Position numbers and translations under genes: made by a program. Positions 17,113-26,468 of a stretch of 64,000 nucleotides of DNA are shown one piece after another. Under the pieces are notes generated by a model that saw only the letters and a program-made list of their open reading frames with translations, was not told the DNA's origin and searched no databases. Source of the stretch: JAJTFA01 sp051715425 (GTDB lineage Bacteria > Bacteroidota > Bacteroidia > UKL13-3). The stretch is from positions 62,001 through 126,000 of the forward strand of contig JBPXJS010000009.1 of NCBI GenBank assembly GCA_051715425.1. The letters run 5' to 3'. Position 1 is the first letter of the stretch, and each line of letters begins with the position of its first letter.

Positions 17113-18237
17113 TCAAAACCAAACTGTCATATTGCTGATTAGCATATTTGATGATTGCGAAAAATTTCCGTGCTCATCAAGATACACTTTGCGTGGGGAA
17201 TAAAAATTTCTTCCCTCAACACGCAACATGGCATTTTTACTGATATGAACATTTAAACATAAGCCGGAACTGTAGCTGTTAAATCCGGTAATACCGGTAA
17301 CTGTTTTTGTTACCACATTGTTCATGTCTTCAAAATATTCCAGACGTGCAGCAAGCGATACTTTTTTATTAAAACGCCAGCGGCCCATAAAATTAGCCTG
17401 CCCCCAAAGTTGGTTCATCTGTTTTTGCTGTGTGGTATCTCGCCATTGTTGCATGCCTAAATATACGCAGGTGGTAAAACCAAATTTCCCTTCGGGGTTG
17501 TATATGGCATAAATATCCGTAAAATATCGCATCCCGTTTTGAGGTGTTTGGGCAGATTTTTCCGAACCTATAAATGTATTCCAGTTTAAAAGCAGGTTAT
17601 TGTTTACCTTATATTCCACCTGCGTGCTGGCTGCAGGTTCATTGTTCACATCAGTTATTTGCTGCCATCCGTTTAGCAAATAAAAATAGGTAGTTACCTT
17701 TTTGCTTACAGGTAAGGTTAAGCGCACACCCGACAAATAATAGGGAACAAACTCGGGAGCAAAAGAGCGTGTATAAAGCAAATGATCTTTGGAGATGGCA
17801 GATTCATTGGTATAGGGAGAACCCAACACACCTGCATCAAGCCAGATGTTTTTTTTAGCTGAAAGTTTAATACCGGCATATGCCTCTACCAGATTTTTGA
17901 GCGTACCCGTTTCTGGTGCATAATTGGCATTAATATAAGTACCAATACCCGGAACAAACCGCGCCCGAACCTTATCATTTTGGTACCTGATATCCATGTA
18001 AGCAAGGTTTATATTCGTTTCATTATGCCGTGAGGAGGAAACAAAATAAGCACGGTCTGCCGGTTTTGGTTGGTTAAAATCAAAACTATAGTATACATCC
18101 ACGTAACCGGAAACGGAAATCTTACCAAGTTCAGCACTGTCTGGTCTGTCGGTCATCCCTGTGTTCTCCACCTGAGCAAACAGAGGGTTTATCAGGGCAT
18201 AAAAAGAAATAAAAATACAGAGGTATATTCTTTTCAT
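17113..18237 (-). CDS. Outer-membrane beta-barrel porin (OmpL/bbp2-like)
   Basis: A 374-residue outer-membrane protein with a signal peptide (residues 1-21, ending PLFAQ). The mature part begins with ISVSGYVDVYYSFDFNQP and contains NINLAYMDIRYQNDKVRARF and YLLNGWQ, features of the putative beta-barrel porin-2 (OmpL-like) family. It ends with a phenylalanine (MTVWF), as barrel proteins do for BAM recognition. Substrate is unknown. It stands alone, with a divergent membrane-protein gene upstream. TATATTGC lies just before the start, a weak -7-like element. Confidence 0.78.
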   Translation of the reverse strand: MKRIYLCIFISFYALINPLFAQVENTGMTDRPDSAELGKISVSGYVDVYYSFDFNQPKPADRAYFVSSSRHNETNINLAYMDIRYQNDKVRARFVPGIGTYINANYAPETGTLKNLVEAYAGIKLSAKKNIWLDAGVLGSPYTNESAISKDHLLYTRSFAPEFVPYYLSGVRLTLPVSKKVTTYFYLLNGWQQITDVNNEPAASTQVEYKVNNNLLLNWNTFIGSEKSAQTPQNGMRYFTDIYAIYNPEGKFGFTTCVYLGMQQWRDTTQQKQMNQLWGQANFMGRWRFNKKVSLAARLEYFEDMNNVVTKTVTGITGFNSYSSGLCLNVHISKNAMLRVEGRNFYSPRKVYLDEHGNFSQSSNMLISNMTVWF

Positions 18238-18357
18238 GCGGGCAATATAAAACAGTTTGCCAATAAAAAAGCTGACACAAGTAAGTATATACCAACAGCC
18301 GCAATAAAATAATTAAGCCATTGTGCTGTAGCAAAATGCTGTTTATAAGCAATAGCA

Positions 18358-18389
18358 TTTGTACCATAACCCACAGTAACCTAACTTTA
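18358..18389 (+). promoter_or_regulatory. Promoter placed for a nearly leaderless mRNA
   Basis: TTTG (18358-18361), 20 nt, then TAACTTTA (18382-18389), one mismatch from TAnnTTTG. Transcription would start about 18395, only 2-4 nt before the ATG at 18398. Confidence 0.55.
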
Positions 18390-18397
18390 CCCCACCA

Positions 18398-18868
18398 ATG
18401 ACACCCGAAGTTATAAAGTTATTTACCGTTGCCCTGTGGAGCTCATTTAAATTTATGGTGGGCTTTTTTATGGCCCTGGGATTTGGGTTTAATTATGTGG
18501 AGTCCATACTTACCACCACCTCAGGAGGTTTTGTAGGCGTATTAATTTGCCTCTACCTGTGGGATTTGATTGTGTTGCTTAAAAATAAACTGTTTCCACC
18601 AAAACCCAAACACGGTATTAAAATAAACAGGAAATTACGCTGGCTGGTAAACTTTATTAATAAGTACGAAATTTATGGAATAGTGGTGCTCACTCCTGTA
18701 TTTCTATCGGTTCCGGTGGGTACCATATTGGCCAGTATGATTGAAAAGAACAAATGGCGCATTAAGATATATATGTTTATTTCATTTGTTGCCTGGGGAA
18801 GTTTGGTTTATGGAATTTACACGTTTTTTGGTATCCGGCTCGATGAGGTCATCAGCCGTTTGTTCTGA
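18398..18868 (+). CDS. Uncharacterised integral membrane protein
   Basis: A 156-residue protein with about four membrane helices (roughly residues 5-30, 38-60, 93-115 and 125-145). A basic loop (LLKNKLFPPKPKHGIKINRK) lies between helices 2 and 3. The layout recalls the small multidrug-export/DedA-neighbour group (PVFLSVPVGTILASMI), but I cannot assign a function. It is followed 27 nt later by tatD, whose promoter lies inside this gene's last codons. Confidence 0.6.
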   Translation: MTPEVIKLFTVALWSSFKFMVGFFMALGFGFNYVESILTTTSGGFVGVLICLYLWDLIVLLKNKLFPPKPKHGIKINRKLRWLVNFINKYEIYGIVVLTPVFLSVPVGTILASMIEKNKWRIKIYMFISFVAWGSLVYGIYTFFGIRLDEVISRLF

Positions 18869-18889
18869 TAAAGGGACATTGTATCTTCG
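18859..18889 (+). promoter_or_regulatory. tatD promoter, leaderless geometry
   Basis: TTTG (18859-18862), exactly 19 nt, then TATCTTCG (18882-18889). The ATG at 18896 begins 6 nt after the -7 box, where transcription itself is expected to start. The -33 box is inside the end of the upstream gene. Confidence 0.6.
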
Positions 18890-18895
18890 CCCCGC

Positions 18896-19663
18896 ATGAT
18901 TTTAACAGATACCCATACCCATTTATACGCTGAAAAGTTTGAAGGAGACCGCACACAAATGATGCATCGCACACTTGATGCGCGTGTTAGAAAATTGTTT
19001 CTCCCAAATATTGATGTGCAAAGCATACAACCCATGCTCGATCTGGTATGGGAGTTTCCGGAGAATTGTTTTCCAATGATGGGCCTGCATCCGTGTTCTG
19101 TGGATGAGCATGTGGAGGCGCATTTGTTTCAGATCCAGAAATGGTTTAAGAAAAGAAAGTTTTATGCAGTAGGAGAAATTGGCCTTGATTATTATTGGTC
19201 GGTGGAGTTTAAAGAGCAACAGATTAGTGCGTTTAAAAAACAATGCCAGTGGGCCATACAATACGATCTGCCTATAGTGATTCATTCCCGGAATGCTACC
19301 CCGGATATCCTAACTATTTTAAAAGAAATAAGCCATCCTAAACTAAGGGGGATTTTTCATTGCTTTAGCGGCACCGCTCAGGAAGCCCGTGAAATTGTTG
19401 ACCTTGGATTTTACCTTGGCATTGGTGGGGTATTAACGTATAAAAATTCAGGCCTTGATAAAGCCATTGAAGAAATAGGTTTGGAACATTTGGTATTGGA
19501 AACCGATGCTCCTTATCTCGCTCCAGTGCCACACAGGGGCAAAAGAAACGAGAGTTCCTATCTGGTGCATATTGCAGAAACACTGGCTGTGCTTAAAAAA
19601 GTGAGTGTGGAGCAAGTGGCTCATATCACTACTGAAAATGCTACCACTATTTTTGGGGTATAA
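18896..19663 (+). CDS. tatD: TatD-family metal-dependent hydrolase/DNase
   Basis: A cytosolic TIM-barrel metalloenzyme; characterised members are 3'-5' exonucleases or D-aminoacyl-tRNA-type hydrolases. Metal ligands are visible in 255 residues: THTHLY (His7, His9), VGEIGLDY (Glu94), VIHSRNA, FHCFSGT and LETDAPYLAP. Length is normal. The gene carries its own promoter with almost no leader. It converges with marC, leaving 15 nt between them. Confidence 0.9.
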   Translation: MILTDTHTHLYAEKFEGDRTQMMHRTLDARVRKLFLPNIDVQSIQPMLDLVWEFPENCFPMMGLHPCSVDEHVEAHLFQIQKWFKKRKFYAVGEIGLDYYWSVEFKEQQISAFKKQCQWAIQYDLPIVIHSRNATPDILTILKEISHPKLRGIFHCFSGTAQEAREIVDLGFYLGIGGVLTYKNSGLDKAIEEIGLEHLVLETDAPYLAPVPHRGKRNESSYLVHIAETLAVLKKVSVEQVAHITTENATTIFGV

Positions 19664-19678
19664 TACTGAACAGCGTTT

Positions 19679-20242
19679 TCAGAAATTGGATTTAAATAAT
19701 TTTACCGCAATGGCAAGCAATACAATTCCAAAGAATTTTCTGATAAGCAATAAGCCGGGCTTGCCTAATAAACGCTCAATAAAGGCGGTTGATTTAAGGG
19801 TAATATACACCACTACCAGATTAAGCAAAATGGCAACAAGAATATTCTCAAACATGTAAACTGCTTTTAAGGAAATAATAGTGGTTAAGGTGCCCGATCC
19901 GGCAATAATGGGAAATGCAATGGGCACAATGCTGCCAGCTTTCTCGGTATGATCCATATGAAACAGGTCAATACCCAAAATCATTTCGAGGGCAAGAATA
20001 AAAATAACAATGCTGCCGGCAATAGCAAAAGAGGAAACATCAATACCAAATAAACCCAGCAGTCTTTCTCCTATCAGCAAAAAAACAATCATTAAAGCAC
20101 CGGCTGCTATGGTTGCCCATCCCGAATCGATATGGGTTTGTTTTTGGCGCAGACTGATAATTATCGGGAGTGCACCGAGGATATCAATTACGGCAAATAA
20201 GGTAAGAGAGGCTGTTGATATTTCTGTTATAGACAGGTTCAT
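19679..20242 (-). CDS. MarC-family integral membrane protein
   Basis: A 187-residue inner-membrane protein with six predicted helices. ASLTLFAVIDILGALPIIIS, GSIVIFILALEMILGI and PIAFPIIAGSGTLTTII are the conserved MarC/NAAT repeats. The function of the family is unresolved; some archaeal members carry amino acids. Its ATG overlaps the stop of the upstream polysaccharide ligase gene by 4 nt, so it lies at the end of that operon. Confidence 0.88.
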   Translation of the reverse strand: MNLSITEISTASLTLFAVIDILGALPIIISLRQKQTHIDSGWATIAAGALMIVFLLIGERLLGLFGIDVSSFAIAGSIVIFILALEMILGIDLFHMDHTEKAGSIVPIAFPIIAGSGTLTTIISLKAVYMFENILVAILLNLVVVYITLKSTAFIERLLGKPGLLLIRKFFGIVLLAIAVKLFKSNF

Positions 20243-21474
20243 GTGTGGTGTGTTTCTTTATCAGTAAATAAAAACAGCGATTGAAAAAAGGTAAACAACA
20301 TAACCCCTGCCTGACGTTCAAAATAGTTTTCTGTAATAAAACAGATACTCATAAACGTGAGAAAAAACAGGTAGGTATATTTTTTATGCTCAACTGCATG
20401 TGTAAAGGAAAAGTATAGGGAAAGTACAAAAACAATTAAGCCAATAATACCGGCAGTAAACCAGGCATTCAGGTATTCGTTATGGGTATTATAATCGAAC
20501 CGGGCATATATATCAGGATTAAGGCCGGTAAGGCATTTGTTTAATTCGATCTGGACATCTCCTGTTCCAACACCAACCAGCCAGTTATTTTTGAGGGTTT
20601 CGATATTACAGATATAAATACCGCTGCGCACATTGGTACCATTGTCCTTTCCGGGTAGCGGGGCTGAAAAATTATCCGGATCCATTACTTCCAGTATCCG
20701 GCTGCGAGTAGAAGGAAGCAGAAAAAGGGTGGTTGCAAATAAACCAAGGATTACAAATGAAAGCCATGTTTTGCCTGCGTTTTTGCATTGCATAAAACTC
20801 CATACAAACAAAATAAATCCAAAGGCAACAAGCGGAGCGCGGGCTGCTGATGCGCCTGCCATGGTAATTAATAAAACAGATAATACCAGTTCTACCCAAA
20901 CCATATAGTTTTCGCTTCTTTTTTTCCAGTCGCGGATGAGGTTGTTTAAACTAAGGAATGCAGCAAAAAATAAAATAGCCGCATAATAGGTTGGATGTAG
21001 GCCGGAATAGTGCTCCAGGGCATGGCGGTATATAAAAGAATAATCAGTAACAGAAGGATCTGTAATGGTTAATCCCTTAAAACGAATCATCAGGTTGGCA
21101 TACAATCCGATGGCAAACGCAGCAAATTCGAATACGAGAAATATTTTTCCGCGCACCTTTTCGGTGATATGATTGATGTTGAAGGCAAAAATAAGAGGGA
21201 TGGCCAGCAACAGGAGTTTTCTCTGCACAATTTCAATTCCTGGTGCCAGGTGCTCACTGTTGGTAAGCGCTGCCAGGTATATAAAAAACGGAGCCGATGC
21301 AATAAAAAAGTTTTTTACATTAAACCCGTAATTGCCAGAGGAAATAACAGAAATGCCCCCAATAATAAACAACAGAATGCCTGCACCGGAAATCTGATGT
21401 GGCATAAGCAGTGGAAATGCTGCTGCAAGAAAAAGCACTCCTGCCCGTATTTTATATAGCCTGTTTTCTGTCAT
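20239..21474 (-). CDS. O-antigen ligase/polymerase family membrane protein
   Basis: A 411-residue protein with about ten membrane helices and one large periplasmic loop. That loop carries the Wzy_C signature: LVGVGTGDVQIEL and YNTHNEYLNAWFTAGIIGL, whose His is part of the ligase active site. It would either transfer the finished glycan to lipid A-core (WaaL-like) or polymerise repeat units (Wzy-like). With an ABC exporter in the same locus the ligase role is more likely. The frame overlaps the upstream GT4 gene by 23 nt. In the same direction, the order is GT4, GT4, ligase, marC. Confidence 0.8.
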   Translation of the reverse strand: MTENRLYKIRAGVLFLAAAFPLLMPHQISGAGILLFIIGGISVISSGNYGFNVKNFFIASAPFFIYLAALTNSEHLAPGIEIVQRKLLLLAIPLIFAFNINHITEKVRGKIFLVFEFAAFAIGLYANLMIRFKGLTITDPSVTDYSFIYRHALEHYSGLHPTYYAAILFFAAFLSLNNLIRDWKKRSENYMVWVELVLSVLLITMAGASAARAPLVAFGFILFVWSFMQCKNAGKTWLSFVILGLFATTLFLLPSTRSRILEVMDPDNFSAPLPGKDNGTNVRSGIYICNIETLKNNWLVGVGTGDVQIELNKCLTGLNPDIYARFDYNTHNEYLNAWFTAGIIGLIVFVLSLYFSFTHAVEHKKYTYLFFLTFMSICFITENYFERQAGVMLFTFFQSLFLFTDKETHHT

Positions 21475-22636
21475 TTAATACTTTTTTTACCTGTCCCACA
21501 AACCGGGTATTGAAATTTTTCTCTGTAAAATCCAATGAATGAGCACGGATATTTTCGGGTAAAAACTGGTCTTCTGTTCTTTCAAATGTTCTTACGGCCT
21601 CCTGAATATCTTCAACCGACTGGTTTTCAAAAAACACACCCGTCTTACCTTCGACAACTGTCTCGAGATATCCCCCCTTTTTAAATGCAATTATTGGTGT
21701 GCCACATGCCTGAGCCTCTACGGTGGTAATGCCAAAATCTTCTTCGGCAGCCAGCACAAATGCCTTAGCCTCTTGTATATACTTTACCATCCTGTCTTTT
21801 GGTTGATACCCCAAATGTATGACATTATCCCCGCAATATTTTTTTACGGTATTGCGGTCGGGGCCATCTCCAATGATAAATAATTTTTTATCGGGCATTT
21901 TCTGAAAGGCCTCGGCAATGACATGCATTTTTTTGTATGGAACCAGGCGGCCTGCCGTTACATAAAAGTCTTTTCTGGGTTTTGGAGCCAAAGCGAATGA
22001 ATCCGTATCTACCGGAGGGTAAACAACTGTCGCATCGCGGTCGTAAATCCTTTTAATCCTTTCCGCAATAAACCCTGAACTGGCTAAGAAATGATCAACC
22101 CGGGTTTGGGTTTCCAGATCCCACTTGCGAAGCTTGGATAACTCGTATTTGATATAAAAGGTAAATGGTTTCAACAGGGGATTCATTAGCTCAAGGTACT
22201 GATTCTGAAGATCCCAGGCATATCGTATGGGGGTGTGGCAATAACAGATATGTGTTTGGTGAGGTAGTTTTTTTACACCTTTTGCTACCGATGAAGAAGA
22301 GGATACGATTAAATCAAACCGTGATAAATCCAGCGACTCAATAGCCTTGATATAAAAAGGTAAATAGTTACGGTACAGGTGTTTGGCAAATGGAAAATGT
22401 TGGATAAAACTGGTATTTACGCTGCGGCCGTTCAATAAATACTCCTTATCGGGCTGGCTCAGAAAATCAATCAGACTAAAAACAGATATTTTATCAACCT
22501 CTATTTTTTCCCAATCAGAGGTAAACGGGTTATCGCGCAGATAACTGTTGTCTTTAAAACTGTTCAGGATAGCCCGCATTACCTTTTCTCCTCCGGCACT
22601 TACGGTATACCAATCATGTACAAGGGCTACTTTCAT
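21452..22636 (-). CDS. Glycosyltransferase family 4
   Basis: A 394-residue GT-B fold retaining glycosyltransferase. The N-terminal Rossmann half starts MKVALVHDWYTVSAGGEKVM, with the acceptor-side glycine loop. The C-terminal half has YVTAGRLVPYKKMHVIAEAF and EEDFGITTVEAQACGTPIIA, the E-x7-E donor-sugar motif of GT4. It acts at the cytosolic face of the inner membrane on a lipid-linked glycan. The sugar and acceptor cannot be read from sequence. Confidence 0.88.
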   Translation of the reverse strand: MKVALVHDWYTVSAGGEKVMRAILNSFKDNSYLRDNPFTSDWEKIEVDKISVFSLIDFLSQPDKEYLLNGRSVNTSFIQHFPFAKHLYRNYLPFYIKAIESLDLSRFDLIVSSSSSVAKGVKKLPHQTHICYCHTPIRYAWDLQNQYLELMNPLLKPFTFYIKYELSKLRKWDLETQTRVDHFLASSGFIAERIKRIYDRDATVVYPPVDTDSFALAPKPRKDFYVTAGRLVPYKKMHVIAEAFQKMPDKKLFIIGDGPDRNTVKKYCGDNVIHLGYQPKDRMVKYIQEAKAFVLAAEEDFGITTVEAQACGTPIIAFKKGGYLETVVEGKTGVFFENQSVEDIQEAVRTFERTEDQFLPENIRAHSLDFTEKNFNTRFVGQVKKVLNDRKQAI

Positions 22637-22662
22637 TTATTCACCAATAGCTTCAAACTTAC

Positions 22663-23655
22663 TTAAAAAATGCCATCAACCAATTGGGTAAACCCAAGCG
22701 CTGATTGTTGATAGCTGTATCTTTTGGTCAGTTCGTTTGTATGCTCTTCATTATCAATATTATTTTTAGAAAGCGTGCTCAGCCGTTCTGCACACTCGTT
22801 TATGTTTAACGGGTTTGTAAATGTGGCAATTTGCCCGAATAATTCCCTGTAAACCGGAATATCAGATATGAGCAGTTTACAACCAAAACGGGAAGCCTCC
22901 AGAACAGGTATGCCAAAACCCTCATCCAGAGATAGGCTGATAAATAACTCCGCCCTCTTATAATGGCTGATCAGGGTTTGATTGTCCATATAACCTGCAA
23001 AAATGATATGGTCGTCAGATTCAGGCAGGTTCTCTGCGGCAAATACGGCATTTTTTGCCCCGGATATAATAAGCTTATAGCCAGGGAGGTTTGCCTGTTT
23101 AAACGCTTTAATAACGGTTCCCAGATTTTTACGTGGATTAACAGATGAAACGGTAAAGACCAACTTTTCCTTTGGAATGCTGCTTGCCGGTGTATTTAAC
23201 AGATCATGTTGCAATCCATTGTATAAAACAGAAACCTTATCGGGAGATACCTGAAACCTGCTGATTATTTGGCTCTTTATTGTTTCGCTTACCGTAATCA
23301 GCCTCGTTGCCCTTTTGGCTAATCTTGGGATAAGGAAACGGTATACCCTTGCAAAACTTTTTGAAAACCACTCCGGGTGGTGCATAAAAGCCAGGTCGTG
23401 TATGGTAACTATCTGATTTTTATAAAGCAAAGGTGCCGTATTGCAAAAATTAATCAGTAGGGGTTCATTTCTTTTTTTGAGGTATGCTGGCAATTCTATC
23501 TGCTCCCAGGCATATCCTTTGGTTTTGCCAATGGTAATAAAATCAAGGTGTTTCAGGTCTGAAGGAAGTGCCGTTCCTCCGGGGGCAATAAGAATAAACT
23601 GGCGCTCCCTTGTCTGTTGCAGGTAGCGGCAAATCTCACGCGCATACAATTGCAC
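22663..23655 (-). CDS. Glycosyltransferase family 4, start codon uncertain
   Basis: A GT-B glycosyltransferase with SVNPRKNLGTVIKAF and DEGFGIPVLEASRFG (E-x7-E). The given start is the GTG at 23655 (330 residues). The frame stays open upstream to a TAG at 23710-23712, and that stretch encodes IYINARFLTQPVTG, which is the first beta strand and glycine loop that GT4 proteins of this kind need. There is no ATG, GTG or TTG at the right place; CTG (23707-23709), ATC (23695-23697) or ATA (23689-23691) are the only options. Either a non-standard start codon is used, or an ATG was lost and the gene is impaired. Confidence 0.8.
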   Translation of the reverse strand: MQLYAREICRYLQQTRERQFILIAPGGTALPSDLKHLDFITIGKTKGYAWEQIELPAYLKKRNEPLLINFCNTAPLLYKNQIVTIHDLAFMHHPEWFSKSFARVYRFLIPRLAKRATRLITVSETIKSQIISRFQVSPDKVSVLYNGLQHDLLNTPASSIPKEKLVFTVSSVNPRKNLGTVIKAFKQANLPGYKLIISGAKNAVFAAENLPESDDHIIFAGYMDNQTLISHYKRAELFISLSLDEGFGIPVLEASRFGCKLLISDIPVYRELFGQIATFTNPLNINECAERLSTLSKNNIDNEEHTNELTKRYSYQQSALGFTQLVDGIF

Positions 23656-23864
23656 CCCCGTAACCGGTTGTGTTAAAAAACGCGCGTTTATGTAGATGTT
23701 GGTAGCCAGCTATGTGGATTTTCTACAATTATAATTGATTTTTAAAGAGATTGGCCTACGTTATTCACCCCATTTTTCCTCTTGGCTGCTTGAATTTGAT
23801 CGCAGATGGCTTCAACAGGTGTAGCAGATAGGCTCATTTAAAATAATCCTGCATATTTGCGCCT

Positions 23865-25649
23865 ATGGATATAGAAATCATAAAGTTTAAGTTGCTCAAA
23901 CTATCCGGTATTTATAAGAAACAGGGTGCAGGGGGAGCATTTACTTTTTTGATCAATAAAATAAAGAAACGCATTCATCAACAGTTTTTTTATAGCAGTT
24001 TTCATAAGGAACTGCAATTAACCGAAGCTGATATTGACAAGGCAAAAGCAGAAATAGAAAAGATGACATATAAGCCGGTATTCTCCATTATTATGCCGGT
24101 GTACAATGTAGATGAGCCTTGGCTGGTAAAGGCCATTGAATCAGTAATACACCAGATTTATCCGCACTGGGAACTTTGTATTGCCAATGATGCATCTGCC
24201 AAACCACATATTAAACCATTGCTTGATAAGTATGCATCGCTCGATAAAAGAATAAAAGTAGTTCACAGGGCACAGAGCGGAAATATTTCAGCAGCCAGCA
24301 ATTCGGCCATCGAACTGGCAACGGGAGGGTATATCGGATTGCTCGATCATGATGACGAATTAACCAAAGATGCATTGTTTGAAAATGCCAGGGTAATAAA
24401 CAAAGACCCGAATGCGGGTATTATTTATAGTGACGAAGATAAAATAGATGAAGGCGGCAAACATTTTAATGTATGGTGCAAACCCGATTGGTCACCGGAA
24501 TATTTACTCACCCATATGTATGTATGCCATTTCGGGGTTTATAAAACGGATCTGGTAAAAGCCGTGGGTGGTTTCAGAAGTGGTTTTGACGGGGCGCAGG
24601 ATTACGATTTATGCTTGCGTGTAAGTGAAAAAACCAAAGCTATTTATCATATACCCAAAATATTATACCACTGGCGCACCCTTGCTTCATCAACGGCCAG
24701 CAGCCCCATGGCTAAAACCTATGCTTATGAGGCCGGACGAAAAGCGGTGGAGGAGCATCTGCAGAGAACGCAGGGTGGTGGCACCGTATCTTTCACAGAG
24801 TTTTATGGTGTGTATAAAGTAAACCACAAATTAACCAGTATGCCGCTGGTGAGTATCATTATTCCAAGTGCAGGCAAACAGGCCATGGTAAGAGGTACAA
24901 ATACCTGTTTGCTTGAAAATTGTATAAGCAGTATACGGCAAAAAAGCACCTATAAACATATCGAAATAGTGGTGGTTGACGGGAATGATATTGGTGCAGA
25001 AACCTTGTCTTTTTGTGAAAAGGCCGGTGCAAAAATAATCCATTGTGATGATCCCTTTAACTTCTCACAACGTATAAACCTTGGTGTTAAAGCATCTTCA
25101 GGTGAATATGTGCTGATGTTAAATGATGACACGGAAATTGTTTCACCCGCATGGATAGAAGAATTGCTTGGTTTTGCGCAGCAGCAGGATATCGGGGCAG
25201 TTGGTGCCAAACTCTTAACGGCTCAGCAACAGGTGCAGCATGCAGGCATTATATTAATTGAAAACTCCCCGGGGCATATTTATTATGGTGTTCCCGATAT
25301 TGGTCAGGGTTACTTTAATGCCCTTGTGGCATATAAAAACTACCTGGCCGTAACTGGCGCCTGCCTGATGGTAAGCCGCAATAAGTATGACGAAGTTGGT
25401 TTGATGGATGAGGCTTTTCCGGTTAATTATAATGATGTAGACCTTTGCCTCAAACTGCATGAAAAAGGGTATCGCAACGTATTCAACCCGCATGTGGTAT
25501 TGTATCATTACGAGTCTGTTTCGCGTGCCAAAGGTTATCAGGTGGGGGAGCTGCATAAGTTTATACTCAGGTGGCAGCATTACCCTCCGGCATTGTCAGA
25601 TCCTTACTATAGCCCTGTACTGGTAAAATATCCGGCTATGCTTCAATAG
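23865..25649 (+). CDS. Two-domain family 2 glycosyltransferase
   Basis: A 594-residue protein with two GT-A catalytic domains. Domain A (about 72-300) begins FSIIMPVYNVDEPWLVKAIE and has LDHDDELTKDA and IYSDEDKID. Domain B (about 322-590) begins VSIIIPSAGKQ and has LMLNDDTEIVSPAWIEELL and DVDLCLKLHEKGY. Such fused enzymes add two sugars in turn to a surface glycan. Both Asp-rich nucleotide-sugar sites look intact. It starts 5 nt after a CATATTTG element. The gene 27217-28770 is a clear paralogue with the same layout. It is first in a run with the ABC exporter. Confidence 0.88.
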   Translation: MDIEIIKFKLLKLSGIYKKQGAGGAFTFLINKIKKRIHQQFFYSSFHKELQLTEADIDKAKAEIEKMTYKPVFSIIMPVYNVDEPWLVKAIESVIHQIYPHWELCIANDASAKPHIKPLLDKYASLDKRIKVVHRAQSGNISAASNSAIELATGGYIGLLDHDDELTKDALFENARVINKDPNAGIIYSDEDKIDEGGKHFNVWCKPDWSPEYLLTHMYVCHFGVYKTDLVKAVGGFRSGFDGAQDYDLCLRVSEKTKAIYHIPKILYHWRTLASSTASSPMAKTYAYEAGRKAVEEHLQRTQGGGTVSFTEFYGVYKVNHKLTSMPLVSIIIPSAGKQAMVRGTNTCLLENCISSIRQKSTYKHIEIVVVDGNDIGAETLSFCEKAGAKIIHCDDPFNFSQRINLGVKASSGEYVLMLNDDTEIVSPAWIEELLGFAQQQDIGAVGAKLLTAQQQVQHAGIILIENSPGHIYYGVPDIGQGYFNALVAYKNYLAVTGACLMVSRNKYDEVGLMDEAFPVNYNDVDLCLKLHEKGYRNVFNPHVVLYHYESVSRAKGYQVGELHKFILRWQHYPPALSDPYYSPVLVKYPAMLQ

Positions 25650-25691
25650 TATAAATTAATATTTTGGTTAGGTTTGCAGCAATTAGGTACC

Positions 25692-26459
25692 ATGATTCTT
25701 TTTAAAATACAAAATCTGTATCAACTCGTATATACCATTGCTTTAAAGAATATTAAAGTAAAGTATAAAAACTCGGTATTGGGCTTTATGTGGAGCATGT
25801 TGCACCCGTTGGCTTATCTGGTAATTTTTATTTTTGTTTTCAGTAAAGCATTCGCCAATGTAGAGCGTTATCCGCTGTATGCCTTAATCGGACTGGTATT
25901 CTGGACCTATTTCAACAACTCAATGAACCAGATTATCAACTCTGTGATTAATAACGCCAGCATCATTAAAACCATAGCCTTGCCGAATATTCTTTTTCCA
26001 ATGAGTGCGGCCTTTGCTGAGTTTGTAACCATGCTTATATCTATGGTTCCTTTTTTTATACTCATGTTCTTTTTTGGGCTTCAAATAACTCCGGTAACAC
26101 TGCTTATTATTCCGGCTATCGTGTTATTTGCCATGTTTGCCTTTGGGGTGGGTACTTTTCTTGGAACGTTTAATGTGTTCTTCAGAGATGTAGGTATCCT
26201 TTGGAATACGCTTTCTCCGGCCCTGTTTTATTTTACGCCAATTGCTTATTTATCAAACCTGGTTCCCGAGGAGTATATGATTTTCGTAAAATTAAATCCC
26301 CTGTATCACTATATGGAATTATTAAGGGATATCCTCTTTTATAACAGGTTTCCTTCCACTGAAACGATACTCATTACAAGTATTCTGGCGGTAATTACAT
26401 TTGTAATGGGGGTATTGGTATTTTACAGGTATAAAAGAGGTTTTGTTTCTAATTTATAA
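25692..26459 (+). CDS. wzm: Polysaccharide ABC exporter, permease (Wzm-like)
   Basis: An inner-membrane permease of the ABC-2 type that exports lipid-linked polysaccharide. The 255-residue protein starts with an amphipathic helix (MILFKIQNLYQLVYTIAL) followed by the conserved IKVKYKNSVLGFMWSMLHPL and six membrane segments. The open frame reaches back to a TTG at 25674, but the ATG at 25692 fits the family. The ATP-binding partner follows 9 nt later. Confidence 0.9.
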   Translation: MILFKIQNLYQLVYTIALKNIKVKYKNSVLGFMWSMLHPLAYLVIFIFVFSKAFANVERYPLYALIGLVFWTYFNNSMNQIINSVINNASIIKTIALPNILFPMSAAFAEFVTMLISMVPFFILMFFFGLQITPVTLLIIPAIVLFAMFAFGVGTFLGTFNVFFRDVGILWNTLSPALFYFTPIAYLSNLVPEEYMIFVKLNPLYHYMELLRDILFYNRFPSTETILITSILAVITFVMGVLVFYRYKRGFVSNL

Positions 26460-26468
26460 AAGCATCGC

